Notes under the pieces: model-generated
The model's database searches: none
What the model was told of the DNA's origin: nothing
Seen by the model: only the letters and a program-made list of their open reading frames with translations
Assembly (NCBI RefSeq): GCF_000687715.1
Contig: NZ_JHXD01000002.1
Location: 62,001-126,000, forward strand
Source: Xylanibacter ruminicola Ga6B6
GTDB taxonomy: Bacteria > Bacteroidota > Bacteroidia > Bacteroidales > Bacteroidaceae
Direction of reading: 5' to 3'
DNA length: 64,000 nucleotides
Shown: piece by piece, positions 1 to 8,434 of the stretch
How the letters are laid out: the number at the start of each line of letters is the position of its first letter
Numbering within the stretch: position 1 is the stretch's first letter
Program-made: the position numbers and the translations under genes

Positions 1-568
1 CGCCGTTGCTTACGTCGAAGGTTGTTTCGGCCAGCAGTTTGGGATCCTTTGGTGGCCAGCCCTTTACTGGCTCAATCAGTACCACACGTACCTGCTTGGC
101 ATCGCCTTTTACGTTGCGCATAAAGGCCGAGAAATCGTACTTCTCGCCAGCCTTAACTGAGATGCCGTCGAAACCGTCGTTCTGAATGCCGAAGCCAGTC
201 CAACCTGTGTAATCGTAATACTGGTTGGCGCGCTCGCAGTGCAGGCGCATATAGGTGGCATTGTTGGCATGAACGGGGTTGTCCATTCGGGGCTGGATAT
301 AGCCGGTAGAGTGACCAGGACGGGTGATGCGCCAGGCAGTGCCGGGGCCCCAGCCGTCGCGCTCAACGGGTGAGAACTCGAAGGCGCCGTTCTGAATAAG
401 CTCGGCATAGAGTCCGCCATCGGCAGAGTTGTTAATGTCTTCAAAGAAGATACCAATGAGCTCGTTGCTGATGGCCTTGCCGCCAGCAGGGGCTTTCACT
501 GGCTTCTGGGCGTTAAGACCCATGGTGGCTGCTGCAAGGGCAGCACAGAGAATTGAACGTTTGTACAT
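1..568 (-). CDS. GH51-like alpha-L-arabinofuranosidase, N-terminal part (cut by the window edge)
   Basis: Only the first 189 residues lie in the window; the gene continues past its left end. After a signal peptide (MYKRSILCAALAAATMGLNAQ) comes the block ELIGIFFEDINNSADGGLYA followed by ELIQNGAFEF, which is characteristic of the N-terminal region of GH51 alpha-L-arabinofuranosidases, then a carbohydrate-binding-like beta segment. The family removes arabinose side chains from arabinan and arabinoxylan; the catalytic acid/base and nucleophile are not in view. The ATG at 568 lies 11 bases after the GH127-type gene stop, so it is the third gene of an operon with that gene and the PfkB kinase. The family call is firm; linkage specificity cannot be judged. 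Confidence 0.85.
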   Translation of the reverse strand, partial: MYKRSILCAALAAATMGLNAQKPVKAPAGGKAISNELIGIFFEDINNSADGGLYAELIQNGAFEFSPVERDGWGPGTAWRITRPGHSTGYIQPRMDNPVHANNATYMRLHCERANQYYDYTGWTGFGIQNDGFDGISVKAGEKYDFSAFMRNVKGDAKQVRVVLIEPVKGWPPKDPKLLAETTFDVSNG

Positions 569-579
569 AGTTGATAATA

Positions 580-2991
580 TTATTGATTGTTACTAATTAG
601 TCTCACTTCGTAAATCTCGCCAACTTGCTTGTGGGGCTTGGCCACGAATTTGATGCGCACCTGCTTCTTGCCCTTGAGCAACTGGGCGGGGATGGGATAC
701 TCCTCGAACTTGAACTGTGAGGTGCGATACTTGCCGACGAGGTTAACGGTGGTTACCAGCGCGTCATCTACAAAGATATCGAACTCGGGATTCTTCCAGT
801 CGCCTACCCCCCAGTATTTCAGGCGCAGACTCAGGTCGGTCTTGCCGCCCGTCTGCATCAGATAGCTGAAATAGTGACCATCGCGGGCATCGCGGAAGAA
901 CACGTCGTTTGTGTTGCCCACGGTCGATTGGTCAGTCTCCATAAAGTGGTCGCTCTCAGGCTGTTGCTCGCCTGGCTGCACCTTGTCGGTGGTGCGGGCC
1001 TCGAGTGCCTGGCGCTCCTGCTCCTGCTTGGCCAGATTGGCCAGATAGTCCTTGTAGCTATCCTCAGAGAGCGCCAACCAGTACATCATGTAACGGGCAT
1101 CGTGCAGCTCGAAGAAAGGCATCAGCTCGCCCTCAATCTTATTTACCATCTTGGTGCTGAGGTTGAAGTGCAGGGGCTTGCCTGCTATGGGTTGCAGCTG
1201 GTTGGCGATGCTCTCCACATCTTTGTTAACCAGGATAGGGGCCTGGTCGATAGGCAGTTTTTTGCCTGTGGCCAACTGGCCGAATCGGCTGTCGTCGGCT
1301 ATCAGGTGTGCCAAATCCTCTGTGCCTGTCTTCATGGCCAGCATGATAGGACCATGCATCAGGGCGATATACTGTGGCATATTGGGCAGATACTTCACAC
1401 TGTTGTACATGGGGAACTGGATATCTATTACATCGCCCTTCTTCCACTGGCGATTGATGGCTACATAGCTTGATGGACCAGTGACGATGCTCACAGGCTT
1501 GCCATTCACCTTAACGCTGAACTGGCCTGGCTTTACCCAGCCGGGGTAGCGCACCATGATGGGTGTTGGCTGTTTGGTGTTGGATGATTGCGTGATGGTG
1601 ATACGGCTGTTCTCGCTATAAGGGAAACTGGTTTCCTGGCGCAGGGTGATGCCTTTGGCTTTCCAGTTAAGCTCTGAGGCCACAAACAGGTTCACAAACA
1701 GGGCATCGCCGCTGTGAGTGTAGATAAACTGGTTGTACTTGCCATGATTCTCCATGCCTGTGCCCACGCAGCACCACATGGCCTCGTTGGGAGCCGAATA
1801 GTTGCGGTAGTGGCGCGGACGGGCTGAAGTGAAATATACGTAGCCGCCATGCTCAGGGTGCTGGGTTGAGAGTATATGATTGAAGGTAGCCAGCTCGAAG
1901 AAGTCGGCATAGCGGGCTTCGGGGTTGCGACGATGCAGATCCTCGGTGAGCTTCAGCATATTGTTGGTGTTACAGCTCTCAGGACCGTCGATATCCTGCA
2001 CAAAGTCCTGACAAGCCTCGCGACTGGGGAAGTGCTCACGACGACTGTTGCCACCAAAGGCCAGTGTGCGCTCGCCTGTTACGATATCCCAGAAGTAGGC
2101 GCCTGCAGTGTGGTAAGCCTCGTCGCCACTCAGCTCGGCAATACGCTCAAAACCTATCACCTTGGGCACCTGGGTGTTGGCATGCATGTTGTCGAGCACG
2201 TCGCGGCGCTGCATCAGCGGGTTCAGCAGGCGGCGATGCGAGAATCGACGGGCCACATCCAGATATTTCTGCTCACCAGTGATGGCGTAGGCATCGGCCA
2301 GCACCTCGTTCATGCCACCATGCTCGGTATCCAGCGCGCGCTCCATCTGAGCATCGGTGAGATTGGCTGTCAGGTCGATGGCCCAGTCGCAGAAGCCCAG
2401 AAAGAGCTTCTTGGCCTGCTCGTTGCCACAATAAACCCACGCGTCGCGAAGGCCGGCATACATCTTGTGTATATTATAGAAAGGAACCCACGCGCCAAAG
2501 TAGGGGCCGAAGTTTCCTTTCTTAAAGTTGCTCCAGATACGGTCGCTGCCGGGCACACCGCCCACATAGCCACGGCCCCAGTCGGGGTGGTTCTTGGCAT
2601 TGGCATCGGCACAGGCCTGCAGCTCGCTAATCCAGTACTCCATGCGCTCGCGGCACTCTTGGCTGCCAGTAGCAGCATTGATGGCCATCGCAGTCAGATA
2701 GTGGCCGCCCACGTGTCCGTCAAGTCCGTCCCAGTTGGGGTACGACTTGCCTTTGGGGGTTAGTCCGGCCTCTTTCAGATAAGGTGCCAGCAGGCGGTCG
2801 TTGTCGTACTTCAGCAGCGTCTCGATGTTCAAGTCGCGCGCATGCTTCAGCGGACCGTTTAGCAGGGTTACATCCCCTAAGGGAAACTCGTTGGCATACA
2901 GCCTGTCTTGGGCTTGACTACTGCCAGCTGCCAATGTCAGCAGCACGGATAGTAGCAGGCCTCGTGAATGGTTGTTAAATAGGTACATCAT
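580..2991 (-). CDS. Beta-L-arabinofuranosidase-like glycoside hydrolase (GH127/GH146 clan, DUF1680)
   Basis: 803 residues with a signal peptide ending near AAGSSQAQ, so exported. It opens with the DUF1680 hallmark (LGDVTLLNGPLKHARDLN, then LLKYDNDRLLAPYLKEAGL) and GLDGHVGGHYLTAMAI. Catalytic-type cysteines are visible: ESCNTNNM near residue 339 and the paired Cys of CCVGTGMENHGKYNQ near 407; in studied GH127 enzymes these ligate zinc and one Cys is the nucleophile. A C-terminal beta domain follows about residue 680. The length and the LLAPYLKEAGL block look closer to GH146-type Bacteroides enzymes than to the shorter bifidobacterial GH127; this is inference. Start may be 2991 or 2988. It sits 12 bases after the PfkB gene and 11 before the GH51 gene, which points to arabinan breakdown. 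Confidence 0.88.
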   Translation of the reverse strand: MMYLFNNHSRGLLLSVLLTLAAGSSQAQDRLYANEFPLGDVTLLNGPLKHARDLNIETLLKYDNDRLLAPYLKEAGLTPKGKSYPNWDGLDGHVGGHYLTAMAINAATGSQECRERMEYWISELQACADANAKNHPDWGRGYVGGVPGSDRIWSNFKKGNFGPYFGAWVPFYNIHKMYAGLRDAWVYCGNEQAKKLFLGFCDWAIDLTANLTDAQMERALDTEHGGMNEVLADAYAITGEQKYLDVARRFSHRRLLNPLMQRRDVLDNMHANTQVPKVIGFERIAELSGDEAYHTAGAYFWDIVTGERTLAFGGNSRREHFPSREACQDFVQDIDGPESCNTNNMLKLTEDLHRRNPEARYADFFELATFNHILSTQHPEHGGYVYFTSARPRHYRNYSAPNEAMWCCVGTGMENHGKYNQFIYTHSGDALFVNLFVASELNWKAKGITLRQETSFPYSENSRITITQSSNTKQPTPIMVRYPGWVKPGQFSVKVNGKPVSIVTGPSSYVAINRQWKKGDVIDIQFPMYNSVKYLPNMPQYIALMHGPIMLAMKTGTEDLAHLIADDSRFGQLATGKKLPIDQAPILVNKDVESIANQLQPIAGKPLHFNLSTKMVNKIEGELMPFFELHDARYMMYWLALSEDSYKDYLANLAKQEQERQALEARTTDKVQPGEQQPESDHFMETDQSTVGNTNDVFFRDARDGHYFSYLMQTGGKTDLSLRLKYWGVGDWKNPEFDIFVDDALVTTVNLVGKYRTSQFKFEEYPIPAQLLKGKKQVRIKFVAKPHKQVGEIYEVRLISNNQ

Positions 2992-3003
2992 TTGTTATAG
3001 TTG

Positions 3004-3888
3004 TTATTGATTGTTCTTGATAATCTGGCGCACATCGTCGATGCTGTGGGCAAAGGGGCCTGTGTGTTCCAGCTTCAGCGTGCACATGGCGGCTGCAAAC
3101 TGACCGCTTTCTATATAGCTCATCCCCCTGGCACGGGCATACAGATAGCCTGCGCTGTAGGTGTCGCCACAGCCTGTGGCATCAACCTGTTTGGCAGGCG
3201 GATAGGCAGGGGTTTCGTAGAACTGTCCCTCGGCATAGATCACCGATCCGCCACCACCTAAGGTGATAATCACCTCGCGCACTCCCCAGTCGTTAATCTG
3301 CTGGGCGGCCTCGTAAGGGTCGGTCATGTTCGTCAGCGTCTGGCACTCCCACTCGTTTACCTTCAGGATAGCTGTGTGCTTCAGCAGGCGCAGCTTGTCT
3401 GTCCATTCGCAGGCGCGCACTTCTTCGCCTACCACCTTGCGCAGATAGCCCTGAACGTCGATGCTCACATCGCCCTTGGTGGCCAAATACTCCACAATCT
3501 CAGGTGCAAAGTCGTCGGCCAGCAGCGTGCCAAGATGAAACACGTGTGCCTGCTCGTCCTTCAGTTCGTTAAGCGTAAACGGAGCCGACTTGGCCAGTAC
3601 CCGCTGTGTGCGGTTGTCCATGTTGATGCCATACTTGTTCTCAAAAAACACGTTGGTATCGCTCTCATAGGCAGTAACCTTGATGCCTGCCTGGCGAAGT
3701 TTCTCAACTTCGGGCATCACCTCGCTGCTAACCGAGGTGATAAGGTGGAAATTAACGTCATGGGGCAGTGCCTGGATAGCCCACGCCATATAGTAGGCCG
3801 AACCGCCTGCGCAGTGTGTGGTTATGGGGGGTACCTGCGTAATGATCCTGTCACGAGTGATATGTCCGATACAGCAAATATCTGTCAT
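3004..3888 (-). CDS. PfkB/ribokinase-family sugar kinase
   Basis: 294 residues, cytoplasmic. The N-terminal sugar-binding part has CAGGSAYYMAWAI; the C-terminal PfkB signature is DATGCGDTYSAGYLYA, whose Asp is the usual catalytic base, preceded by an ATP-site loop GGGGSVIYAEG. The family phosphorylates sugars or nucleosides; the substrate is not determined, but first position in an operon with two arabinofuranosidases suggests a pentose-linked role. An in-frame upstream start at 3939 is rejected because it lies upstream of the TATCTTTG box at 3928-3935; the ATG at 3888, giving MTDICCIGHITRD, follows that promoter and matches the usual kinase N-terminus. Confidence 0.85.
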   Translation of the reverse strand: MTDICCIGHITRDRIITQVPPITTHCAGGSAYYMAWAIQALPHDVNFHLITSVSSEVMPEVEKLRQAGIKVTAYESDTNVFFENKYGINMDNRTQRVLAKSAPFTLNELKDEQAHVFHLGTLLADDFAPEIVEYLATKGDVSIDVQGYLRKVVGEEVRACEWTDKLRLLKHTAILKVNEWECQTLTNMTDPYEAAQQINDWGVREVIITLGGGGSVIYAEGQFYETPAYPPAKQVDATGCGDTYSAGYLYARARGMSYIESGQFAAAMCTLKLEHTGPFAHSIDDVRQIIKNNQ

Positions 3889-3927
3889 TTTGTTGACTTT
3901 TGATTGAATATATTCTTTATTTCGGTG

Positions 3928-3935
3928 CAAAGATA
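3928..3935 (-). promoter_or_regulatory. -7 box (TATCTTTG) for the PfkB-GH127-GH51 operon
   Basis: The minus strand reads TATCTTTG, an exact match to the Bacteroidetes TAnnTTTG -7 element, 39 bases before the ATG at 3888. No clear -33 TTTG is seen 19-20 bases upstream. Confidence 0.7.
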
Positions 3936-3953
3936 ACATTTTTTTCTAAATAT

Positions 3954-3984
3954 TTTGTTTTATTCGAGAAATATACTATCTTTG
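3954..3984 (+). promoter_or_regulatory. Promoter for the GH28-SusC-SusD operon
   Basis: TTTG at 3954-3957 and TATCTTTG at 3977-3984, separated by 19 bases: a full match to the Bacteroidetes sigma-ABfr consensus. The ATG at 4018 follows about 33 bases later. It lies back to back with the minus-strand promoter at 3928-3935. Confidence 0.85.
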
Positions 3985-4017
3985 CATTCGGAATTATTCG
4001 TTACTACTAAGAAATAA

Positions 4018-5340
4018 ATGACGAAAAGAACATTTTTGCAGGTTTTCCTGCTTTGGATGACAATGATGTCAGCAGCGGCACAGACGGTTTACGATGTGAC
4101 GGCAGCAGGAGCTATAGGTGATGGTATCGCAGACGATGCCCAGGCCATTCAGCGTGCTATCGACCGCTGTTCGGCTGAGGGTGGCGGTCGCGTACTGTTA
4201 CCTCGTAATCATACCTTCATGGCTGGTCCTATTCAGCTTAAGAGCAATGTTGAGCTTTATCTGGAAGCTACTGCCACCCTGAAGGCAAACCCCAATGAAA
4301 GTATTTACCACCTGAGCGCCTTTGGTGAGAATCGTGGCGAGGGTATGCTGTGGCTTTGGGCCGAGCATGCTGAGAACCTCAGCATCTGTGGTAAGGGCAC
4401 CATTCATGGTAACGGTATCGCTTTTATGGGTGCCGAGCTGAGCGATAGCTACGAGCTGAAACCGCTGAAGGATCAAACTTTTGATCCCCGTCCACATGTG
4501 CTCACACTTACCGATGTAAAGAACCTCACCATTCGCGATGTAACCATTAAGGAGGGCGCTTACTGGACCGTTCACCTGATTGGTTGTGATGAAGCAGTGA
4601 TTGATGGCATCAACTTATTGAATAACTTGAAAATCCGCAATGGCGATGGTATTGATATCGACCATTCAAAACACGTGCGTATCGCTAACTGCCATATCAC
4701 CAGTGGCGATGACTGCATCTGCTTGAAAAACCGTCGTGAGTTCGAACAGTATGGTTCGTGCCACGACATTACTGTTACCAACTGTGTGATGTCGAGCCGC
4801 TCGTGCGCCATCAAGATTGGTAGCGAGAATATGGACTCTATCTATAACGTGGTGTTTGATAACTGCATTATCACAGGTTCGAACCGTGGTTTGGGCATCC
4901 AGAATCGCGACGAGGGAACCGTTACCGATGTGGTGTTCTCGAACATCCAGTTGGATTGCCGCCTGTGGAGCGATGTGTGGTGGGGTAAGGCCGAGCCTAT
5001 CTATGTGACCAGCTATCCACGTGCCAACGGCAATCATAAGGATGCCAACTGGCGATTCCCCAAGGGGCAGATTGAGGGTCGTTGCGGCGAGGTGAGTCGT
5101 ATCTACTTCAATAACATTACCAGCACCAGCGAGAATGGCTGCTTTGTAGGTGGCGACGTGCCTGGCAAGGTAAAGGACATCTATTTTAATAATGTACGCG
5201 TACGACTTCAGGGTGAAGGTTCGCGTAGTATGGATAAGAGGCCTTGCAAGGGCGAGGGCTTTATCAAGGCTGACCTGAAAGCTATGCAGGCCATGCAGGT
5301 ACCCCTGATAACCGAAAACGCTATTGTAGAAATAAGATAA
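4018..5340 (+). CDS. GH28-family pectinase (polygalacturonase-like)
   Basis: 440 residues with a signal peptide (cleavage near MMSAAAQ), so periplasmic or surface-exposed. The fold starts with the pectinase pattern VTAAGAIGDGIADDAQAIQ and AEGGGRVLLP. GH28 catalytic aspartates are visible in NGDGIDID and SGDDCICLKNR (near residues 205-245); the classical GHG region is replaced by SCAIKIGSE. These features fit parallel beta-helix enzymes cleaving galacturonic-acid-containing pectin, possibly exo-acting or acting on rhamnogalacturonan; specificity is inference. It is the first gene of an operon with SusC and SusD (36-base gap) and is divergent from the arabinofuranosidase operon, which together make a pectin/arabinan locus. 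Confidence 0.9.
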   Translation: MTKRTFLQVFLLWMTMMSAAAQTVYDVTAAGAIGDGIADDAQAIQRAIDRCSAEGGGRVLLPRNHTFMAGPIQLKSNVELYLEATATLKANPNESIYHLSAFGENRGEGMLWLWAEHAENLSICGKGTIHGNGIAFMGAELSDSYELKPLKDQTFDPRPHVLTLTDVKNLTIRDVTIKEGAYWTVHLIGCDEAVIDGINLLNNLKIRNGDGIDIDHSKHVRIANCHITSGDDCICLKNRREFEQYGSCHDITVTNCVMSSRSCAIKIGSENMDSIYNVVFDNCIITGSNRGLGIQNRDEGTVTDVVFSNIQLDCRLWSDVWWGKAEPIYVTSYPRANGNHKDANWRFPKGQIEGRCGEVSRIYFNNITSTSENGCFVGGDVPGKVKDIYFNNVRVRLQGEGSRSMDKRPCKGEGFIKADLKAMQAMQVPLITENAIVEIR

Positions 5341-5376
5341 AACTTTTAATATTCTTTTTATACTAACTTTTAATTA

Positions 5377-8300
5377 ATGATTATGCAAAAGATCCTAAAT
5401 CTCAAGCAAGGAACTCAGAAGGCCATGTTCTTCGTGTTCTTTCTGTTGTGCAGTACAGTGATGCTGGCACAAAACAAGGTGTCGGGAACTGTACTGGACG
5501 CAACCGGTGAGCCTCTCATTGGCGTAAGCGTTCTGGAAACGGGCACCAACAATGGTGTAGTGACCGATTTCAATGGTGACTTTACGCTGACCGTAAAACA
5601 AGGAGCTAAGCTTACATTCTCGTATGTAGGTTATCTTTCTCAGACTCTTGCCGCTACCAATGGCATGAAGGTAACTCTCGAAGAGGACAACAAGGTACTG
5701 AACGAAGTTGTAGTAGTAGGTTATGGTACCATGCGCCGTAAGGATGTTACCTCATCTATCACAACTGTTAAGGCCGAGGATCTGAACCGTGGTGTATTTA
5801 CCGACCCAGGTCAGATGCTGCAGGGTAAGGTGCCCGGACTGGTTGTTTCTTCAACAGCCGACCCAAATGGTTCACCAACCATCACGTTGCGTGGTGCTTC
5901 TACACTGCGTACAGGTGCTATGTCGCCATACTATGTTGTAGATGGTATTCCTGGTGTTGATATCTCTATTGTATCTCCTGATGATATCGAGAGCATCGAT
6001 GTGCTGCGTGATGCTACAGCTACAGCTATCTACGGTTCGAAGGCTGCCAACGGTGTGATCATCATTACTACCAAGAAGGGTGATAAGGAGAGAACCAACG
6101 TTACCTATAATGGTTATGTGGCTTTTGATCATATCCTGAAAAAGTATGATGTTGCTTCAGCTTCTGACTTGCGTCAGTATGCCTCTAAGAATGGCGTAAC
6201 TCTGAAGGATGGTGGTGCTGATGTTAACTGGCAGGATGAGGTGTTGCGTACAGGTATCAGCCATAATCACAATGTGGGCATCAATGGCGGTAACGGACGT
6301 ACCAACTATATGATTAGTGGTAACCTGATGAAGCGTGAAGGTGTTATTAAGATGACAGGTATGGATCGTTTCAATTTACGTTCACTTGTTTCTACTAAGA
6401 CGCTGAAGGATCGCCTCACTCTGTCGATGAGTTTGAATGCTATGTATGGTAAGCACTTTGGTGTACCTACAGGTGACAAGGGTGCTTCTGTTCTCGATGC
6501 GATGAACTACTACTCGCCAACCAATCCTATCAGAGAAGCTGATGGAACTTGGTCAATTGGTAAGGGATCAAAGAACTACAACCCACTGGCTCTGATGGAG
6601 GAGAATATCTCTGAGACCATCTGGAAGCGTAACCAGTTTATCGGTAAGGCCACACTTGAGATTCTGAAGGGCCTCCTTTGGAATGTAAACTATTCTTGGA
6701 GCAACTATCAGAGCACATATAGTGCATACAATACTCGCGATTCTCAGATTGAGGGTGTTGGTAATAAGAATGGTCAGGCCAGCCGTAATACCTATTTTGG
6801 TTACGAGCAGACCTTTGAGACCTATCTGAACTACGGCTTTACAACAGGTAAGCACAAGGTTGACCTGATGGCCGGTTATACTTGGGAGAAGAAAAAGAAC
6901 AATGATGGTTTCGGCCTGAGTGTTGAGGGGTACTATAATGATGACCTGACATGGTATAATATGTCGTATGCACAGACTATTCTCGGTGTTCAGAACTCTG
7001 TATCAAGTGGCTATGTTGAGAATGTAAAGAATATCTCGTTCTACGGACGTGCTAACTACTCGTTCGATGGCCGCTACATGCTGCAGGCTACTATTCGTCG
7101 TGATGGTTCTTCAGTATTTGGTAAGAACAACCGCTGGGGTACCTTCCCATCAGTATCTGCTGCTTGGAATATTACAGAGGAAAGCTTCATGAAGGATCAG
7201 AAGATTTTTGATAACCTGAAGTTGCGTGCTGGTTATGGTGTATCAGGTAATGCTATGGGCTTTGATATTTATTCTTCATACGAAACTTATGGAGCTTCTG
7301 GTACATTTACCTATGATGGTAAGACCTATCGTACATATGCAGCTACCAAGAACGCTAACCCTGATTTGAAGTGGGAATCAACATCGATGTTGAACATCGG
7401 TTTGGACTTTGCTTTCTTGAGAGGCCGCATTAATGGTACTATCGAGGTTTATAATAAGAAAACTAAGGATCTGATCTGGGGCTATCCTGTTTCTACTACA
7501 GAACATGTATACGGTTATATGGATGCCAATGTGGGTGAGATGACCAATAAGGGTATTGAGTTCTCGATTAATGCCGTTCCTGTTCGTACTAAGAACTTTA
7601 CATGGAGCACCACTATCAACCTGTCGCACAATAAGAACAGAGTTGACAAAATGCAGAACGAGACCTATCATACAACTAACCTGACTCAGGGTGATCCTGA
7701 CGTAGCTGGTGTTGCTGGAAACGGATGGACACAACGCATTATGGAAGGACAACCTATTGGTACATTCTACACCTATTTGTATGCAGGTACAGTGAAACGT
7801 ACAGATTCTGATGGAAATATTATTGAACGCTCTGAGTATTACGTTCTTGATGAGAATGGAAATAAGACTGGTGAAACTACCAACAATCCTAGTGTAAAAG
7901 ATCGTGCTATCACAGGTTGCGCTCAGCCTAAGCTGAATGCTGGTTGGAACAATACCCTGACCTATAAGGATTGGAGTTTGAACGCCTTTATTACTGGTGT
8001 ATTCGGTAATGATGTTTACAACAGCCCACGTGCTCACTACACCAGTGCACAGTTGTTCTCTGACGGTAAGAATGTACTGAAGGAGTTCTTGTCTAACCCC
8101 GCTGGCGATGCTTCTGGCTCTCTGCCATCAGATCGTTATATTGAGAAGGGAACATACGTTCGTTTGCAGTCGCTCTCTCTGAGCTATACATTCCGCAACT
8201 GTTTCGACAACTGGATCCAGGATCTTACCCTCTATGGTACAGCTAACAACCTTCTTACTATCACCAACTACAAGGGACTCGATCCTGAGGTTAACCTTGG

Positions 8301-8403
8301 TGGTATCGACCCAGGTATCGACTACCGTTGGAGTCGTTTCCCACACGCACGTACCTTCATGGTTGGTGTGAAGATTAACTTTGGCGATGGCAAGAAGAAA
8401 TAA
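5377..8403 (+). CDS. SusC/RagA-family TonB-dependent outer-membrane transporter
   Basis: 1008 residues. Signal peptide to about residue 29 (STVMLAQ), then a CarboxypepD_reg-like domain (KVSGTVLDATGEPLIGVSV), the SusC-type TonB-box region LNEVVVVGYGTMRRKDVTSS, a plug domain (PYYVVDGIPGVDISIVSPDD, TAIYGSKAANGVIIITTKKG), and a long beta barrel ending MVGVKINFGDGKKK. It imports oligosaccharides into the periplasm with the SusD protein encoded 31 bases downstream. The ligand is probably a pectic or arabinan oligosaccharide given the neighbouring GH28, GH51 and GH127-type enzymes; that part is inference. Start could be 5377 or the second ATG at 5383. Confidence 0.96.
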   Translation: MIMQKILNLKQGTQKAMFFVFFLLCSTVMLAQNKVSGTVLDATGEPLIGVSVLETGTNNGVVTDFNGDFTLTVKQGAKLTFSYVGYLSQTLAATNGMKVTLEEDNKVLNEVVVVGYGTMRRKDVTSSITTVKAEDLNRGVFTDPGQMLQGKVPGLVVSSTADPNGSPTITLRGASTLRTGAMSPYYVVDGIPGVDISIVSPDDIESIDVLRDATATAIYGSKAANGVIIITTKKGDKERTNVTYNGYVAFDHILKKYDVASASDLRQYASKNGVTLKDGGADVNWQDEVLRTGISHNHNVGINGGNGRTNYMISGNLMKREGVIKMTGMDRFNLRSLVSTKTLKDRLTLSMSLNAMYGKHFGVPTGDKGASVLDAMNYYSPTNPIREADGTWSIGKGSKNYNPLALMEENISETIWKRNQFIGKATLEILKGLLWNVNYSWSNYQSTYSAYNTRDSQIEGVGNKNGQASRNTYFGYEQTFETYLNYGFTTGKHKVDLMAGYTWEKKKNNDGFGLSVEGYYNDDLTWYNMSYAQTILGVQNSVSSGYVENVKNISFYGRANYSFDGRYMLQATIRRDGSSVFGKNNRWGTFPSVSAAWNITEESFMKDQKIFDNLKLRAGYGVSGNAMGFDIYSSYETYGASGTFTYDGKTYRTYAATKNANPDLKWESTSMLNIGLDFAFLRGRINGTIEVYNKKTKDLIWGYPVSTTEHVYGYMDANVGEMTNKGIEFSINAVPVRTKNFTWSTTINLSHNKNRVDKMQNETYHTTNLTQGDPDVAGVAGNGWTQRIMEGQPIGTFYTYLYAGTVKRTDSDGNIIERSEYYVLDENGNKTGETTNNPSVKDRAITGCAQPKLNAGWNNTLTYKDWSLNAFITGVFGNDVYNSPRAHYTSAQLFSDGKNVLKEFLSNPAGDASGSLPSDRYIEKGTYVRLQSLSLSYTFRNCFDNWIQDLTLYGTANNLLTITNYKGLDPEVNLGGIDPGIDYRWSRFPHARTFMVGVKINFGDGKKK

Positions 8404-8434
8404 AGTTATTATCATTTAATAAGATTCAAGCATT

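Noticed and set aside
874..2763. Long open frames on the plus strand across the GH127-type gene
   Set aside because: They are shadows of a convincing glycoside hydrolase with conserved catalytic cysteines; no initiation signals or domains were seen.
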